The position numbers and the translations under genes were made by a program. The notes beneath the pieces were generated by a model that searched no databases, had not been told where the DNA came from, and worked only from the letters and a program-made list of their open reading frames with translations. A DNA stretch of 64,000 bases from Chitinophagales bacterium (GTDB taxonomy: Bacteria > Bacteroidota > Bacteroidia > Chitinophagales > Chitinophagaceae), in NCBI GenBank assembly GCA_017303415.1, contig JAFLBJ010000001.1:372001-436000 (forward strand), in the 5' to 3' direction. This document shows, piece after piece, positions 10,421 to 18,103 of the stretch. The first letter of the stretch is position 1, and each line of letters starts with the position of its first letter.

Positions 10421-11158
10421 ATGAAGAAACTTTTTGTGGCAGCCCTTTTGACCTCCTTCCAACTGGCTGCCTTAGCCCAGGACAGCACCGTATCCAAATC
10501 TCCCAAAACCGATTGGAGCAAAGTAAGCCTCGCCGGCCGTACCAACGACCATTTCATGTTCCAGATCGGGACCGCTGGCTGGTCAGGCGCTCCAGATAGT
10601 TTGAATATCAAAGGATTATCCAAGAATTTCAACATGTACTTCATGTTTGATTTTCCTTTTAAAACCGATCCCCGTTTCTCGGTGGGCATGGGTGTGGGTT
10701 TTGGCTCTGAAAGCATCAGTTTCCAGGATACTTATATTGGGATAAAAGACGCTACCTCTACCCTGCGTTTTCAGGATGTAAGCGATACCAACCACTTCAA
10801 GAAATACCGGCTGAATACCACTTTCCTTGAAGCACCGGTTGAACTACGCTTTACCTCCGACCCCACCAATAACAAGAAAAGCTTCAAAATGGCCCTGGGT
10901 CTCAAAGTCGGAACCCTGATGGATGCCCATACCAAAGGCAAGATCTTCGTCAACAGCAGCGGCCAGACCCTGAACGACTATACCGAAAAGATCAAGAAAA
11001 AAGACTTCTTCAATAAGAACCGATTGGCCGCCACTTTCCGTTTTGGCACCGGCGCTTTCTCCCTCTACGGCACCTATCAACTCGGGCCATTGATCAAAGA
11101 AGGCCTCGGACCCACGGTACGGCCCTGGGCAGTGGGTATTTGTATTTCGGGGTTGTAA
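10421..11158 (+). CDS. Outer-membrane beta-barrel protein (PorT-like)
   Basis: Encodes 245 residues from the ATG at 10421, chosen because it gives a clean signal peptide (MKKLFVAALLTSFQLAALAQ). Earlier in-frame codons would place 19 residues in front of it. The mature part alternates strands rich in Gly/Phe (DHFMFQIGTAGW, FSVGMGVGFGSESI, FLEAPVELRFTSD, KMALGLKVGTLMDAH) and ends AVGICISGL. 'LEAPVELRF' and 'LGLKVG' are common in Bacteroidota PorT/OmpW-like barrels. It is likely an 8-stranded outer-membrane protein of unknown role. Confidence 0.75.
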   Translation: MKKLFVAALLTSFQLAALAQDSTVSKSPKTDWSKVSLAGRTNDHFMFQIGTAGWSGAPDSLNIKGLSKNFNMYFMFDFPFKTDPRFSVGMGVGFGSESISFQDTYIGIKDATSTLRFQDVSDTNHFKKYRLNTTFLEAPVELRFTSDPTNNKKSFKMALGLKVGTLMDAHTKGKIFVNSSGQTLNDYTEKIKKKDFFNKNRLAATFRFGTGAFSLYGTYQLGPLIKEGLGPTVRPWAVGICISGL

Positions 11159-11162
11159 GGCT

Positions 11163-11310
11163 AGGCGATTGGGATGTTGGATGTCGGATGTTGGATGACG
11201 GAAGTCCGAGGTCCGGAGTCCAAAGCTTTTTCCTCGGTCAACTGTCATCCGTCATCTTTCCCCGTCATCCAACATCCAACCTCCAACATCCAACCTCCAC
11301 CCTCCAAATC
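11163..11310. repeat. GGATGTTGGATG / CATCCAACATCC repeats in inverted orientation
   Basis: The segment from 11170 holds GGATGTTGGATG-type units on the plus strand. The segment from about 11263 holds CATCCAACATCCAACC units, their reverse complement. Together they can fold into a long imperfect stem with the middle GTCCGAGGTCCGGAGTCC block as part of the loop. No gene is visible in 11159-11337 other than this repeat. Confidence 0.6.
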
Positions 11311-11323
11311 CCCAATCCTGGTC

Positions 11324-11331
11324 TATCTTTG
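11324..11331 (+). promoter_or_regulatory. Possible hflX -7 element
   Basis: TATCTTTG fits TAnnTTTG and ends 6 bases before the hflX ATG, implying an almost leaderless transcript. No TTTG is seen at the -33 position. Confidence 0.3.
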
Positions 11332-11337
11332 CCTCCT

Positions 11338-12528
11338 ATGTTAGAGAAGAAGACCACGCTACCCTCCGAAGAATACGCCGTTCTAGTTGGCCTCATACAA
11401 AAAGACCAGACGGAACAACAGGTTACCGAATACCTCGATGAACTTGCTTTTCTGGCCCTGACCGCTGGTGCCCAGACCCTCAAACGCTTTACCCAAAAAC
11501 TCGCGCATCCCGATAGCCGAACCTTTGTCGGCAAGGGAAAGTTGCAGGAGATCAAAGAATATTGCCTCGGTAAAAAAGTAGGCATCCTCATCTTCGATGA
11601 TGAACTCAGCGGGGCACAGATCAATACCATCGAAAAAGAGACCGGCATCAAGACCATCGACCGGTCGGATCTTATACTTGATATTTTCGCCCACCGGGCC
11701 AAGACCGCCCAGGCCCGTGCCCAGGTAGAGCTGGCACAATACCAGTACATATTACCTCGCCTGCGGGGTATGTGGAAACACCTGGAACGTCTTGGTGGGG
11801 GTATCGGTACCAGAGGTCCGGGTGAAACGGAGATCGAAACCGACCGTCGTATCGTACGGAATAAGATCTCGCTGTTGCGCAAGAAACTCGCTGAGATCGA
11901 CAAACAGGCTTTTACCCAGCGTAAGGACCGGGGTGAATTCATTCGCGTGGCCCTGGTAGGATATACCAACGTGGGCAAGTCCACCATCATGAATATATTG
12001 GCCAAGAGTGAGGTCTTTGCCGAGAATAAACTCTTTGCCACCCTCGATACCACAACGCGTAAGATCGTTTTTGAAACCACCCCCTTTCTGCTCAGTGATA
12101 CCGTAGGTTTCATTCGCAAACTCCCCCACCACCTGGTAGAGAGTTTCAAAAGCACTTTGGATGAGGTACGCGAGGCGGATATTCTTTTGCATGTGGTAGA
12201 TATATCCCACCCCAATTACGAAGACCAGATCGGAGTGGTGAACAAAACCCTGCAGGAGATCGGTGCGTTTGATAAACCCACGCTCACCATTTTTAATAAA
12301 ATGGACCGGTACGAGTCGCAGACCTTTGACCCCTGGCTGGAGGAGAGCACCAAAAAAGAGATCCTTGAAGACCTCGAAGACCGCTGGCAGAATGCTACCG
12401 ATGGTAATGCGGTTTTTGTGGCTGCCACCGAAAAGCGAAACATTGAAGGATTGCGGAATAGTATTTTAGAGAAGGTGAGGGAGTTGTACCGGGTGCGGTA
12501 TCCGTATAAGACAGAGTTTAATTACTGA
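11338..12528 (+). CDS. hflX: GTPase HflX
   Basis: Encodes 396 residues from the ATG at 11338 (the open frame extends further upstream, but only through the intergenic repeat). HflX splits stalled or hibernating ribosomes under stress. The N-terminal HflX domain contains TFVGKGKLQEIK and the conserved ARAQVELAQYQYILPRLRGMW. A Gly-rich linker GGGIGTRGPGETEIETDRR comes next. The G domain has G1 GYTNVGKST, the switch Thr in LDTTTR, G3 DTVGFI and G4 NKMD. Length and domain order are normal for the family. It is cytosolic and ribosome-associated. Confidence 0.97.
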   Translation: MLEKKTTLPSEEYAVLVGLIQKDQTEQQVTEYLDELAFLALTAGAQTLKRFTQKLAHPDSRTFVGKGKLQEIKEYCLGKKVGILIFDDELSGAQINTIEKETGIKTIDRSDLILDIFAHRAKTAQARAQVELAQYQYILPRLRGMWKHLERLGGGIGTRGPGETEIETDRRIVRNKISLLRKKLAEIDKQAFTQRKDRGEFIRVALVGYTNVGKSTIMNILAKSEVFAENKLFATLDTTTRKIVFETTPFLLSDTVGFIRKLPHHLVESFKSTLDEVREADILLHVVDISHPNYEDQIGVVNKTLQEIGAFDKPTLTIFNKMDRYESQTFDPWLEESTKKEILEDLEDRWQNATDGNAVFVAATEKRNIEGLRNSILEKVRELYRVRYPYKTEFNY

Positions 12529-12668
12529 TAACCAGGATTAATAGGATGGCGCTGATTTGCTGTCAAATTAAATTTCGAAAAAAAGATTGCCGCAGCCTCC
12601 GCCCTTCTCTTAGCGAACGCCGCGAGAAATTCCGCGACATCAGTGTTATCCGTGTAATCCCATTAATA
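12529..12668. repeat. Intergenic AATCCGTG-type repeat stretch
   Basis: Contains ATAACCAGGATTAATAGGAT-like text after hflX and ATCAGTGTTATCCGTGTAAT before the Rieske gene. This is the kind of dispersed low-complexity intergenic sequence that also appears, in frame, inside the FecR gene near 45250. No gene is seen. Confidence 0.45.
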
Positions 12669-12673
12669 AACCC

Positions 12674-13027
12674 ATGAGCCTCAATTGGACAAAGATCGCT
12701 GAGCACCCCAACGAGCTCAACTTCAATGATGAAGGTCTCGCCGAGGTCCAGGTCGGTGACCGCAAGTTTTGCATCGCCCGGTTTGAGGACCGGCTTTTTG
12801 CCTGTTCCCATAAATGTCCCCATGCTGCCGTCCCCCTGGCCGGTGGATATATTGATACCAAGGGAAATATCGTCTGCCCCCTTCACCGCTTTAAATTCAG
12901 TCTCGAAACCGGCCGAAACGTCTCCGGCGAAGGCTATTTCCTCAAGCATTGGCCCGTCGAACTCCGCGAAGACGGGGTCTATATTGCCCTGGAAAGCCCC
13001 AGTGGTTTTTGGAAGATTTTTGGGTAA
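12674..13027 (+). CDS. Rieske [2Fe-2S] ferredoxin-like protein
   Basis: Encodes 117 residues forming a single Rieske domain. The cluster ligands are visible as C44-S-H46 (in CSHKCPHA) and C68-P-L-H71, the CxH...CxxH arrangement of Rieske centres. The spacing (22 residues between the halves) is normal for the small soluble ferredoxin type, which passes electrons to oxygenases or to NirD-like partners. No signal or membrane anchor is present, so it is cytoplasmic. No oxygenase gene lies beside it, so its partner is unknown. Confidence 0.92.
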   Translation: MSLNWTKIAEHPNELNFNDEGLAEVQVGDRKFCIARFEDRLFACSHKCPHAAVPLAGGYIDTKGNIVCPLHRFKFSLETGRNVSGEGYFLKHWPVELREDGVYIALESPSGFWKIFG

Positions 13028-13044
13028 AAATGGTGAAAAACAGG

Positions 13045-13074
13045 TTGTTGAAATCCGGAAAAGACTTACTTTTG
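13045..13074 (+). promoter_or_regulatory. Promoter for tRNA-like element and tRNA-Asn
   Basis: TTG at 13045-13047, exactly 19 bases, then TACTTTTG at 13067-13074. This is a very good match to the Bacteroidota primary promoter. Transcription would begin near 13080 and run through the damaged tRNA copy into the intact tRNA-Asn. It overlaps no gene (the Rieske gene ends at 13027). Confidence 0.7.
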
Positions 13075-13095
13075 CTGCCCCGAAAGGGGTAATAC

Positions 13096-13187
13096 TCCTC
13101 CTTAGCTCAGTTGGTTAGAGTCCCGCACTTGCGGGATTAATCAGGGGAACGCTGGTTCAGACAGCGATAAAAAGCTGAAACATATAC
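13096..13187 (+). pseudogene. Damaged tRNA-Asn copy with palindrome in place of anticodon arm
   Basis: The first 25 bases (13096-13120) are identical to the 5' part of the intact tRNA-Asn that follows. Instead of the anticodon stem there is TCCCGCA-CT-TGCGGGA, a perfect 7-bp hairpin. TTAATCAGGGG and GCTGGTTCA then resume as a degraded 3' half. The acceptor 3' strand is lost, so it cannot be a working tRNA. It is transcribed from the same predicted promoter as the real tRNA. Confidence 0.75.
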
Positions 13188-13261
13188 TCCTCCTTAGCTC
13201 AGTTGGTTAGAGCATCTGACTGTTAATCAGAGGGTCGCTGGTTCAAGTCCAGCAGGGGGAG
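13188..13261 (+). tRNA. tRNA-Asn (anticodon GTT)
   Basis: A 74-base cloverleaf. The acceptor arms TCCTCCT (13188-13194) and AGGGGGA (13254-13260) pair with one G-U. The D arm is GCTCAGTTGGTTAGAGC. The anticodon stem TCTGA/TCAGA encloses CTGTTAA with anticodon GTT. The T arm is GCTGGTTCAAGTCCAGC. The discriminator base is G and no CCA is encoded (GCAG follows), as is usual in Bacteroidota. Confidence 0.97.
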
Positions 13262-13265
13262 CAGA

Positions 13266-13293
13266 AAGCCCGGCCATCGTTGCCGGGTTTTTT
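13266..13293 (+). terminator. Intrinsic terminator after tRNA-Asn
   Basis: GCCCGGC (13268-13274) pairs with GCCGGGT (13282-13288), one pair being G-U, across a 7-base loop, followed by a run of T residues. It lies immediately after the tRNA 3' end. Confidence 0.8.
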
Positions 13294-13343
13294 ATTTTAA
13301 TACCTATACCTCAAAATTCAGGCCTTGGAAATTAGCGGCAGTA

Positions 13344-13499
13344 TTTTCATGCGGGACAGAGGAAAAAAATGCAATTCATTTGGAACGATACATTAAAAAG
13401 CAAAAAAGCAGAAAACTAATTGAAAAATTAATCTCATCCGAATTTGCACCCACCGGCGAGCTGGCTCAGTTGGTTAGAGTCCAGGACTGCTTGCCTTAG
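13344..13499 (+). pseudogene. C-terminal remnant of a GIY-YIG nuclease ending in a tRNA-like tail
   Basis: One frame reads NAIHLERYIKKQKSRKLIEK before a TAG at 13497-13499. This resembles the closing helix of small GIY-YIG endonucleases of Bacteroidota. The last residues (GELAQLVR) are the translation of GAGCTGGCTCAGTTGGTTAG, a tRNA-like 5' half at 13458-13482. The GIY-YIG core is missing upstream. The assignment rests on the tail only. Confidence 0.4.
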
Positions 13500-13703
13500 C
13501 CTTACAAATTTCACCCACCACCCATATCCAACTTAATAAATTTCATAAACCTTATATAGAATTAATTTATATAGAGTGATTTCTTTTAGTAAGTGTTTTA
13601 TTTACTACAAGTAAGCAAATACTAAAAGTTATAAATCTATTCAATTAATGCAGAAATAAAATGTTAGAACCTCCGTTTGAATCGTGCACCAGCACCTTAT
13701 ACT
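13500..13703. other. AT-rich intergenic region
   Basis: About 200 bases with no credible coding frame, RNA fold or clear promoter. It contains ATATAGAATTAATTTATATAG, an imperfect AT-rich palindrome near 13553-13575. Confidence 0.4.
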
Positions 13704-15002
13704 ATGATTCAATTCGGCATTAAAAAAGCAATACTTTTTATTCTTCTCGGTTTTCATCTTACAGCAAATTCACAAACTACCCTGGCCGCTGGCGATATAG
13801 CTTTTACAGGTTATAACGCTGATGATAATACTGTAAATGGACCTTCGTCGAATGATGATTTCAGTTTTATCCTATTGAAAAATATCACGAGCGGAACAAC
13901 CATTTACTTTACTGATTTTGGCTGGTGCTCCAATACCAACGCCTTTCAAACGCCAAACCCTTGTGGCGCCAGCACAGGAGCTGTAAGCGATGGCGTCGTT
14001 CTCTGGACAGCCACATCAAATATGAGCTACGGTTCGCAAATAACCATCCGATGCCGTTATACTCCAAGTGCCAACTATGGCACAGCCACCGGTTTTCAGG
14101 CAACCTTTAATGTTGGTACCGAATATGTAAACCTCGTCATTGGAGGTGACCAGCTCTTTGCTTATCAGGGATCACTTGCTTCTCCTACTCTTCTTGCCGG
14201 CATGGGTATGAACGGCGCCTGGGACGCCACGCTTACCAATTGTACCTTTACCTCTTCCGCCAGTACCATACCAACAGCCTTATCTACGAATGCCTATGCT
14301 TTTAACATTACCCCGGAAGTGGACAATGCACGCCTGAAAACAACCGTTTCATTAACCGGTACTGCAGCTACCGACAGGGCCGCCATTCATAGTGCAGCCA
14401 ACTGGGATGTAAATGATGTTACGGCCTTTGCGTTGCCGGCTCCCATTGTTACCCTTCCTGTAAATTTTATCAGCTTCTCGGCAGTACGCACGCAGGGATC
14501 AATTAAACTGGTTTGGGATGTTGCCGAAGAGATAAACCTACGCGAATACAAGGTTCAACGTACAACAAATGGCATGCAGTGGGAGGACTTAACGACTATG
14601 CCTGCAACTCATTCGTCACGTTACACCTGGACCGACCCAAACCCTGGTTCAGCGAAAAACTATTACCGCATTTGCTCAGTGGACCTGGATGGGCAATTGA
14701 AATATACCCGCGTAATCTCCATTGAGACAGGGATAGCGTCATTCAAAATAAACGTCGCGACAAATCCGGTCCGTGAATATGCAGATGTAAAAATCGAACT
14801 CCCGGAAAATACTGTCATTTCCATGCAACTGGTCGGAGCAAACGGATTGACCATCTGGACATATCATGCAAACTTACCGGCTGGCGCACATGTTATTAGA
14901 GTAAACGAACTAGCCAGATTTGCCCCAGGCGTTTACCAACTGGTAATAAAGTCAACAACCAACACGGATTCTCAGACTCTAAGTATTTTAAAAGTAAATT
15001 AG
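13704..15002 (+). CDS. Secreted protein with type IX secretion sorting domain
   Basis: Encodes 432 residues from the ATG at 13704, which gives the signal peptide MIQFGIKKAILFILLGFH followed by LTANSQ. The N-terminal domain starts LAAGDIAFTGYNADDN and contains IYFTDFGW, a beta-rich surface module widespread in Bacteroidota exoproteins. A fibronectin-like module follows (LPVNFISFSA, then EYKVQRTTNG and YYRICSVDLDG). The last 85 residues (VATNPVREYADVKIEL to PGVYQLVIKS and LSILKV) are a T9SS type A sorting signal. It is exported through the Por system to the cell surface or medium. The binding partner is unknown. Confidence 0.85.
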   Translation: MIQFGIKKAILFILLGFHLTANSQTTLAAGDIAFTGYNADDNTVNGPSSNDDFSFILLKNITSGTTIYFTDFGWCSNTNAFQTPNPCGASTGAVSDGVVLWTATSNMSYGSQITIRCRYTPSANYGTATGFQATFNVGTEYVNLVIGGDQLFAYQGSLASPTLLAGMGMNGAWDATLTNCTFTSSASTIPTALSTNAYAFNITPEVDNARLKTTVSLTGTAATDRAAIHSAANWDVNDVTAFALPAPIVTLPVNFISFSAVRTQGSIKLVWDVAEEINLREYKVQRTTNGMQWEDLTTMPATHSSRYTWTDPNPGSAKNYYRICSVDLDGQLKYTRVISIETGIASFKINVATNPVREYADVKIELPENTVISMQLVGANGLTIWTYHANLPAGAHVIRVNELARFAPGVYQLVIKSTTNTDSQTLSILKVN

Positions 15003-15196
15003 AGACGGCTATCCTCCACCACTGGCCCCAGTCTTACGAATTTCAGCCACTGTCAATTAGTAATTAAAAGTAATTTAGCTGTTTCATGCCTGTCCAATTA
15101 TGCTGATTGCCAGGTATTCGCTATCTTTTCTCATCGTAGACCTGAGCATTTTGCTAGTGAACTTTTGCTCCAAAAGCCGAAAGGAAATAAAAGGTA

Positions 15197-15802
15197 ATGT
15201 CCCAATCATCAGTTGAACCATTATTAGACTATTTCGATCAACTCATTCCACTCAATGAGGATGAAAAGGAGTTGGTACGTACCAAATTTCGATCGCGCTT
15301 ATATCGCAAGAAGCAGTTCATCTTACAGGAAGGAGACGTTTGTACTCAGTTCAATTTTGTTGTAAGAGGATGTATTCGGCTATACAAAATTGATGACCAG
15401 GGAACTGTGCATACACTTCAATTCGCAGCAGAAAATAACTGGATCAACGATCTGGGCAGCTTTCACCAAATAAAGCCCTCAAAACTAAACATGGATGCCC
15501 TGGAGGATTCGGTTGTTCTTCAGATCAGCCATAACGATCTGATCTCTCTTTATGTAGCAGCGCCTAAGTTTGATCGCATTTTTAGAGTCCTTATCGAGAA
15601 CGGATTCATTCGATTGCAGGAACGACTATTGCAAAACATCAGTTCCACAGCAGAAGAGCGTTATGAGACATTTCTCGAGGCGTATTCTCATCTAAATAAC
15701 CGTCTTTCCCAGGTACATATCGCATCCTTCCTCGGTATCACACCAGAATTTTTAAGCAGGCTTAGAAACAAACGTGTTAAGGCGACGAAAACAAAATCTT
15801 AA
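15197..15802 (+). CDS. Crp/Fnr-family transcriptional regulator
   Basis: Encodes 201 residues. The cyclic-nucleotide-binding jelly roll covers about residues 15-130 (KKQFILQEGDVCTQFNFVVRGCIRLYKID). The C-terminal winged helix has LSQVHIASFLGITPEFLSRLRNK. This subfamily has a shortened DNA-binding end and is very common in Bacteroidota next to the small-molecule enzymes it controls. The cAMP-contact residues are not conserved, so the ligand may be different or absent. A purine-rich AAAGGAAATAAAAGG lies just before the ATG. It probably regulates the reductase gene downstream. Confidence 0.9.
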   Translation: MSQSSVEPLLDYFDQLIPLNEDEKELVRTKFRSRLYRKKQFILQEGDVCTQFNFVVRGCIRLYKIDDQGTVHTLQFAAENNWINDLGSFHQIKPSKLNMDALEDSVVLQISHNDLISLYVAAPKFDRIFRVLIENGFIRLQERLLQNISSTAEERYETFLEAYSHLNNRLSQVHIASFLGITPEFLSRLRNKRVKATKTKS

Positions 15803-15905
15803 ACTAGATCAAGTCTATTTCTTAATCCAGGTTATTGGAGCTCGGCCGCTGATTGGGTGAAATTTGCCTTATCAATTTATTCATCCCAATCTAAAAGAAA
15901 AAGAC

Positions 15906-16556
15906 ATGTCACAAAAATTAAAAGTCGCCATAATCGGTTTAGGAAATATTGGCGGAACAGTCGCAACAAATTTTGTTAAAGGGAATCATGAAGTAATTAT
16001 TGCCGACCGCACATTTGATAAGGCAAAAAAACTGGCAGAAAAACTAGGCGGTTTGGCAGAACCATTGGAAATACCGGCGGCTTTGGAAAAAGCTGACATA
16101 GTTGTATTGGCCATTTACTTTGATTCGATCAAAGAGTTTTTGAAAAACTTTTCGTCTCAACTACAAGGTAAGATCATCGTAGATCCATCAAATCCCATTG
16201 CCCCTGATGAAAATGGCGGATTCAAAAAGATTATTGGTCAAAACGAATCAGCCGGAGAAATACTGTCATTACAATTACCTACAGGAGCCAAACTGGCAAA
16301 GGCCCTGGGCACTTTAGGCGCAGCCTCACTTGCAAATAATGCCTATCAAAAACCTGAAAAAGCCGTGCTTTTTTATGCTACAGATGATCAAAGCATCAAC
16401 GGGCAGATTGAAGCGTTAATTCATAACACTGGTTTTGAAGCTTTGCGTATTGGCGAGCTTAATAAATCAATCCGCATCGAAGTTTTTGGTGACCTCCATG
16501 AATTCGGGGCAATCGGAAAATCTGTAACGCTAAGTGAAGCGAAAGAAAAACTTTAA
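15906..16556 (+). CDS. NAD(P)-binding reductase, F420-reductase-like fold
   Basis: Encodes 216 residues from the ATG at 15906 (14 residues earlier there is another ATG, but the Rossmann strand starts at MSQKLKVAIIGLG). The dinucleotide site is GLGNIGGTVA (residues about 10-19). R29 after the second strand (IIADRTF) suggests an NADP preference. DIVVLAIYFDSIKEFL and IIVDPSNPI are the following strands of the F420H2:NADP oxidoreductase/YcdN-like family. Substrate is unknown, and many members of this family do not use F420. It lies 103 bases after the Crp-type gene in the same direction. Confidence 0.85.
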   Translation: MSQKLKVAIIGLGNIGGTVATNFVKGNHEVIIADRTFDKAKKLAEKLGGLAEPLEIPAALEKADIVVLAIYFDSIKEFLKNFSSQLQGKIIVDPSNPIAPDENGGFKKIIGQNESAGEILSLQLPTGAKLAKALGTLGAASLANNAYQKPEKAVLFYATDDQSINGQIEALIHNTGFEALRIGELNKSIRIEVFGDLHEFGAIGKSVTLSEAKEKL

Positions 16557-16595
16557 TCATCCATATTTACCAGCTCACTGGATGTATGTTATGGA

Positions 16596-16691
16596 GTGTG
16601 GTTTGAAAACCTTTCTCACTTTTCATTTGCCTTTAAAAAGCAATTTGGATTTTCGCCTACGCAATTCGTCAATAGAGAAATGGTTAGTTGA
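16596..16691 (+). pseudogene. Remnant of an AraC-type regulator (last helix-turn-helix only)
   Basis: A short frame ending at TGA 16689-16691 reads WFENLSHFSFAFKKQFGFSP, then TQF. This is the second helix-turn-helix of AraC/XylS proteins (consensus GFxxxSxFSRxFKKxFGxSPxxF). There is no upstream AraC domain in any frame. It is a decayed 3' end, probably cut off by the rearrangement that lies left of the restriction island. Confidence 0.7.
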
Positions 16692-16714
16692 GTGCCTGCA
16701 TCTCGTCTTTGACA

Positions 16715-17233
16715 TTATCGCGGACCGATATAGGTCCAGGTTTCGTCGAAGGAGGTCCTATGCCCTGTTACACCCGTCTCATTCATCCAGTATTTTATTT
16801 TGATGTTTTTTGTTACCGGGTCCCAAGTATTGACTCCGGAGGGGTCCAATTCGGCTGACCGGCCATTATCCGAGGGTTGTCCGTAGCCATTGCGCACGCT
16901 TATCGCTTTATTGGTAGCCGGGTCGAACTTTACGATCACCGAAAACTTGCCATAATAGGAAAGGCTGCCGCCATGCGAAATCAGGTGACCGCTGATCGTC
17001 AGATCCGGCGAGAACATTTCAATTTCTGTGTCATTGAGGGTTTTCAGATGGTATTCCTTGGGTCCCGGAGAGCTGATCTGCGGTTCTGTCTTATCCACGA
17101 TTGTACCCGTAATTTGATACCGGCCATCAAACTTGTTGGTGTCTCCGTTAATATCGATTTCCTCATTTTTCTTTTTACAGGAAAGAAGGACTAAAAACAT
17201 CAGGCTGGTCAGGATCAAGGTTTTGCGGTTCAT
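16715..17233 (-). CDS. Lipoprotein of unknown function
   Basis: Encodes 172 residues from the ATG at 17233, giving MNRKTLILTSLMFLVLLSCK with lipobox LLSC (Cys19). The mature part begins KKKNEEIDINGDTNKFDGRY and continues as a small beta domain of the lipocalin-like/DUF type (DGRYQITGTIVDKT ... WTYIGPR). The GRYxItGtivD opening and 'Y-W-M-N' block resemble BACON/lipocalin-like Bacteroidota lipoproteins, but no family is secure. It is probably anchored to the outer membrane facing the periplasm. Confidence 0.75.
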   Translation of the reverse strand: MNRKTLILTSLMFLVLLSCKKKNEEIDINGDTNKFDGRYQITGTIVDKTEPQISSPGPKEYHLKTLNDTEIEMFSPDLTISGHLISHGGSLSYYGKFSVIVKFDPATNKAISVRNGYGQPSDNGRSAELDPSGVNTWDPVTKNIKIKYWMNETGVTGHRTSFDETWTYIGPR

Positions 17234-17275
17234 GGAGTTGATTTTTAATACATCGGGAAGGTAGGGAAAGGTCAT

Positions 17276-17392
17276 CAGAAGGGCCGACTTCCCTTGTTAC
17301 CTCCAGGAAATCAAGGCCCTTGGGGTTACCGGGTACGAAACCCATGTACTCGATGGCCACGTCGTTTACCACGCTGAAAACAAGTTTACCAC
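17276..17392 (-). pseudogene. Gene fragment of unknown family at island edge
   Basis: The minus strand carries a coding-like stretch (GKLVFSVVNDVAIEYMGFVP, then GNPKGLDFLEV) with GC-rich, host-like codon use. It runs directly up to, and out of frame with, the end of the YgjP-like gene. There is no proper start or end, so it looks like a truncated relic. I do not recognise the family. Confidence 0.3.
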
Positions 17393-18103
17393 TCAACTCT
17401 CTAACCTCGCTTTCTTCTTCTCCCAATCTCCCATATACTTCCCAAGTATCCTATAAAACCCTTTTCCGTGATCCATGTGTTTTAAATGACACAACTCGTG
17501 AACAATCACATAGTCGATGCACTGAACTGGCTTTTGAACAAGAGACACATTAAATGAAATACTCCCATTCTCCGTACAACTACCCCATCTATGTTTCATA
17601 GAACGGATTGAAATTTGATAAACAGAAAATTTCTCCTTTCGCAAAATATGCATGTGGCGCTCACAACGTTCCAGTATGATCATTTTTGCCTGGGCACGAT
17701 ACCACTTGCTGATGATTCTTTCCATCTTCTCCGGACCTGGCCTGGTTTTTCCCCTAACTACCAAGTACCGACCCTCAATTCCAATCATCTCGGCTGTATC
17801 AGCAATATATTTCAAACGGTATTTGCGCCCCAATACGTAAAATGTTTCACCAGGTACATATTCAACCCTTCGAGTACTACGGTCTGCCTCGATTGATCTA
17901 AATCGCCGAATTTGTCGACTGATCCAGGCGGCTTTTTTGACAATCAAGTCCTCTATTTGCTCCTTTGTAGATGAATAAGGCGCAACCACCTGGACCTCCC
18001 CATTAGGAAACACGGAAATACCCAAAGTCTTGCGACTGCTATAAGCTACATAGAATTCAATCCTTGTTGTTCCATATGGTACATGCCAAATATTATTCAC
18101 CAT
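17393..18103 (-). CDS. YgjP/SprT-like metallopeptidase (DUF45) of the type I R-M operon
   Basis: Encodes 236 residues. The zinc motif is H202-E-L-C-H206, with a third ligand probably H212 in MDHGKGFY. The WGSC block at about 172-176 (HRWGSCTENG) is the other hallmark of the YgjP/M48-like DUF45 family. These proteins often occur in type I restriction operons, where their role is not established. Its ATG overlaps the hsdR stop (TAATG), so it is translated as the last gene of the hsd operon. Confidence 0.93.
   Translation of the reverse strand: MVNNIWHVPYGTTRIEFYVAYSSRKTLGISVFPNGEVQVVAPYSSTKEQIEDLIVKKAAWISRQIRRFRSIEADRSTRRVEYVPGETFYVLGRKYRLKYIADTAEMIGIEGRYLVVRGKTRPGPEKMERIISKWYRAQAKMIILERCERHMHILRKEKFSVYQISIRSMKHRWGSCTENGSISFNVSLVQKPVQCIDYVIVHELCHLKHMDHGKGFYRILGKYMGDWEKKKARLES

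Noticed and set aside
11265-12215. Minus-strand open frame of 316 codons opposite hflX
   Set aside because: The sense strand encodes a complete HflX GTPase. The antisense product is Ser/Arg/Val-rich low-complexity sequence with no family features.
13458-13482. A second functional tRNA
   Set aside because: Only the D-arm half (GAGCTGGCTCAGTTGGTTAG) is tRNA-like. There is no anticodon stem, T arm or matching acceptor strand after it.
16534-16803. A small plus-strand gene of 89 codons after the reductase
   Set aside because: Its frame differs from the AraC tail at 16596-16691, and it overlaps the end of the opposite lipoprotein gene. The amino-acid composition looks random.
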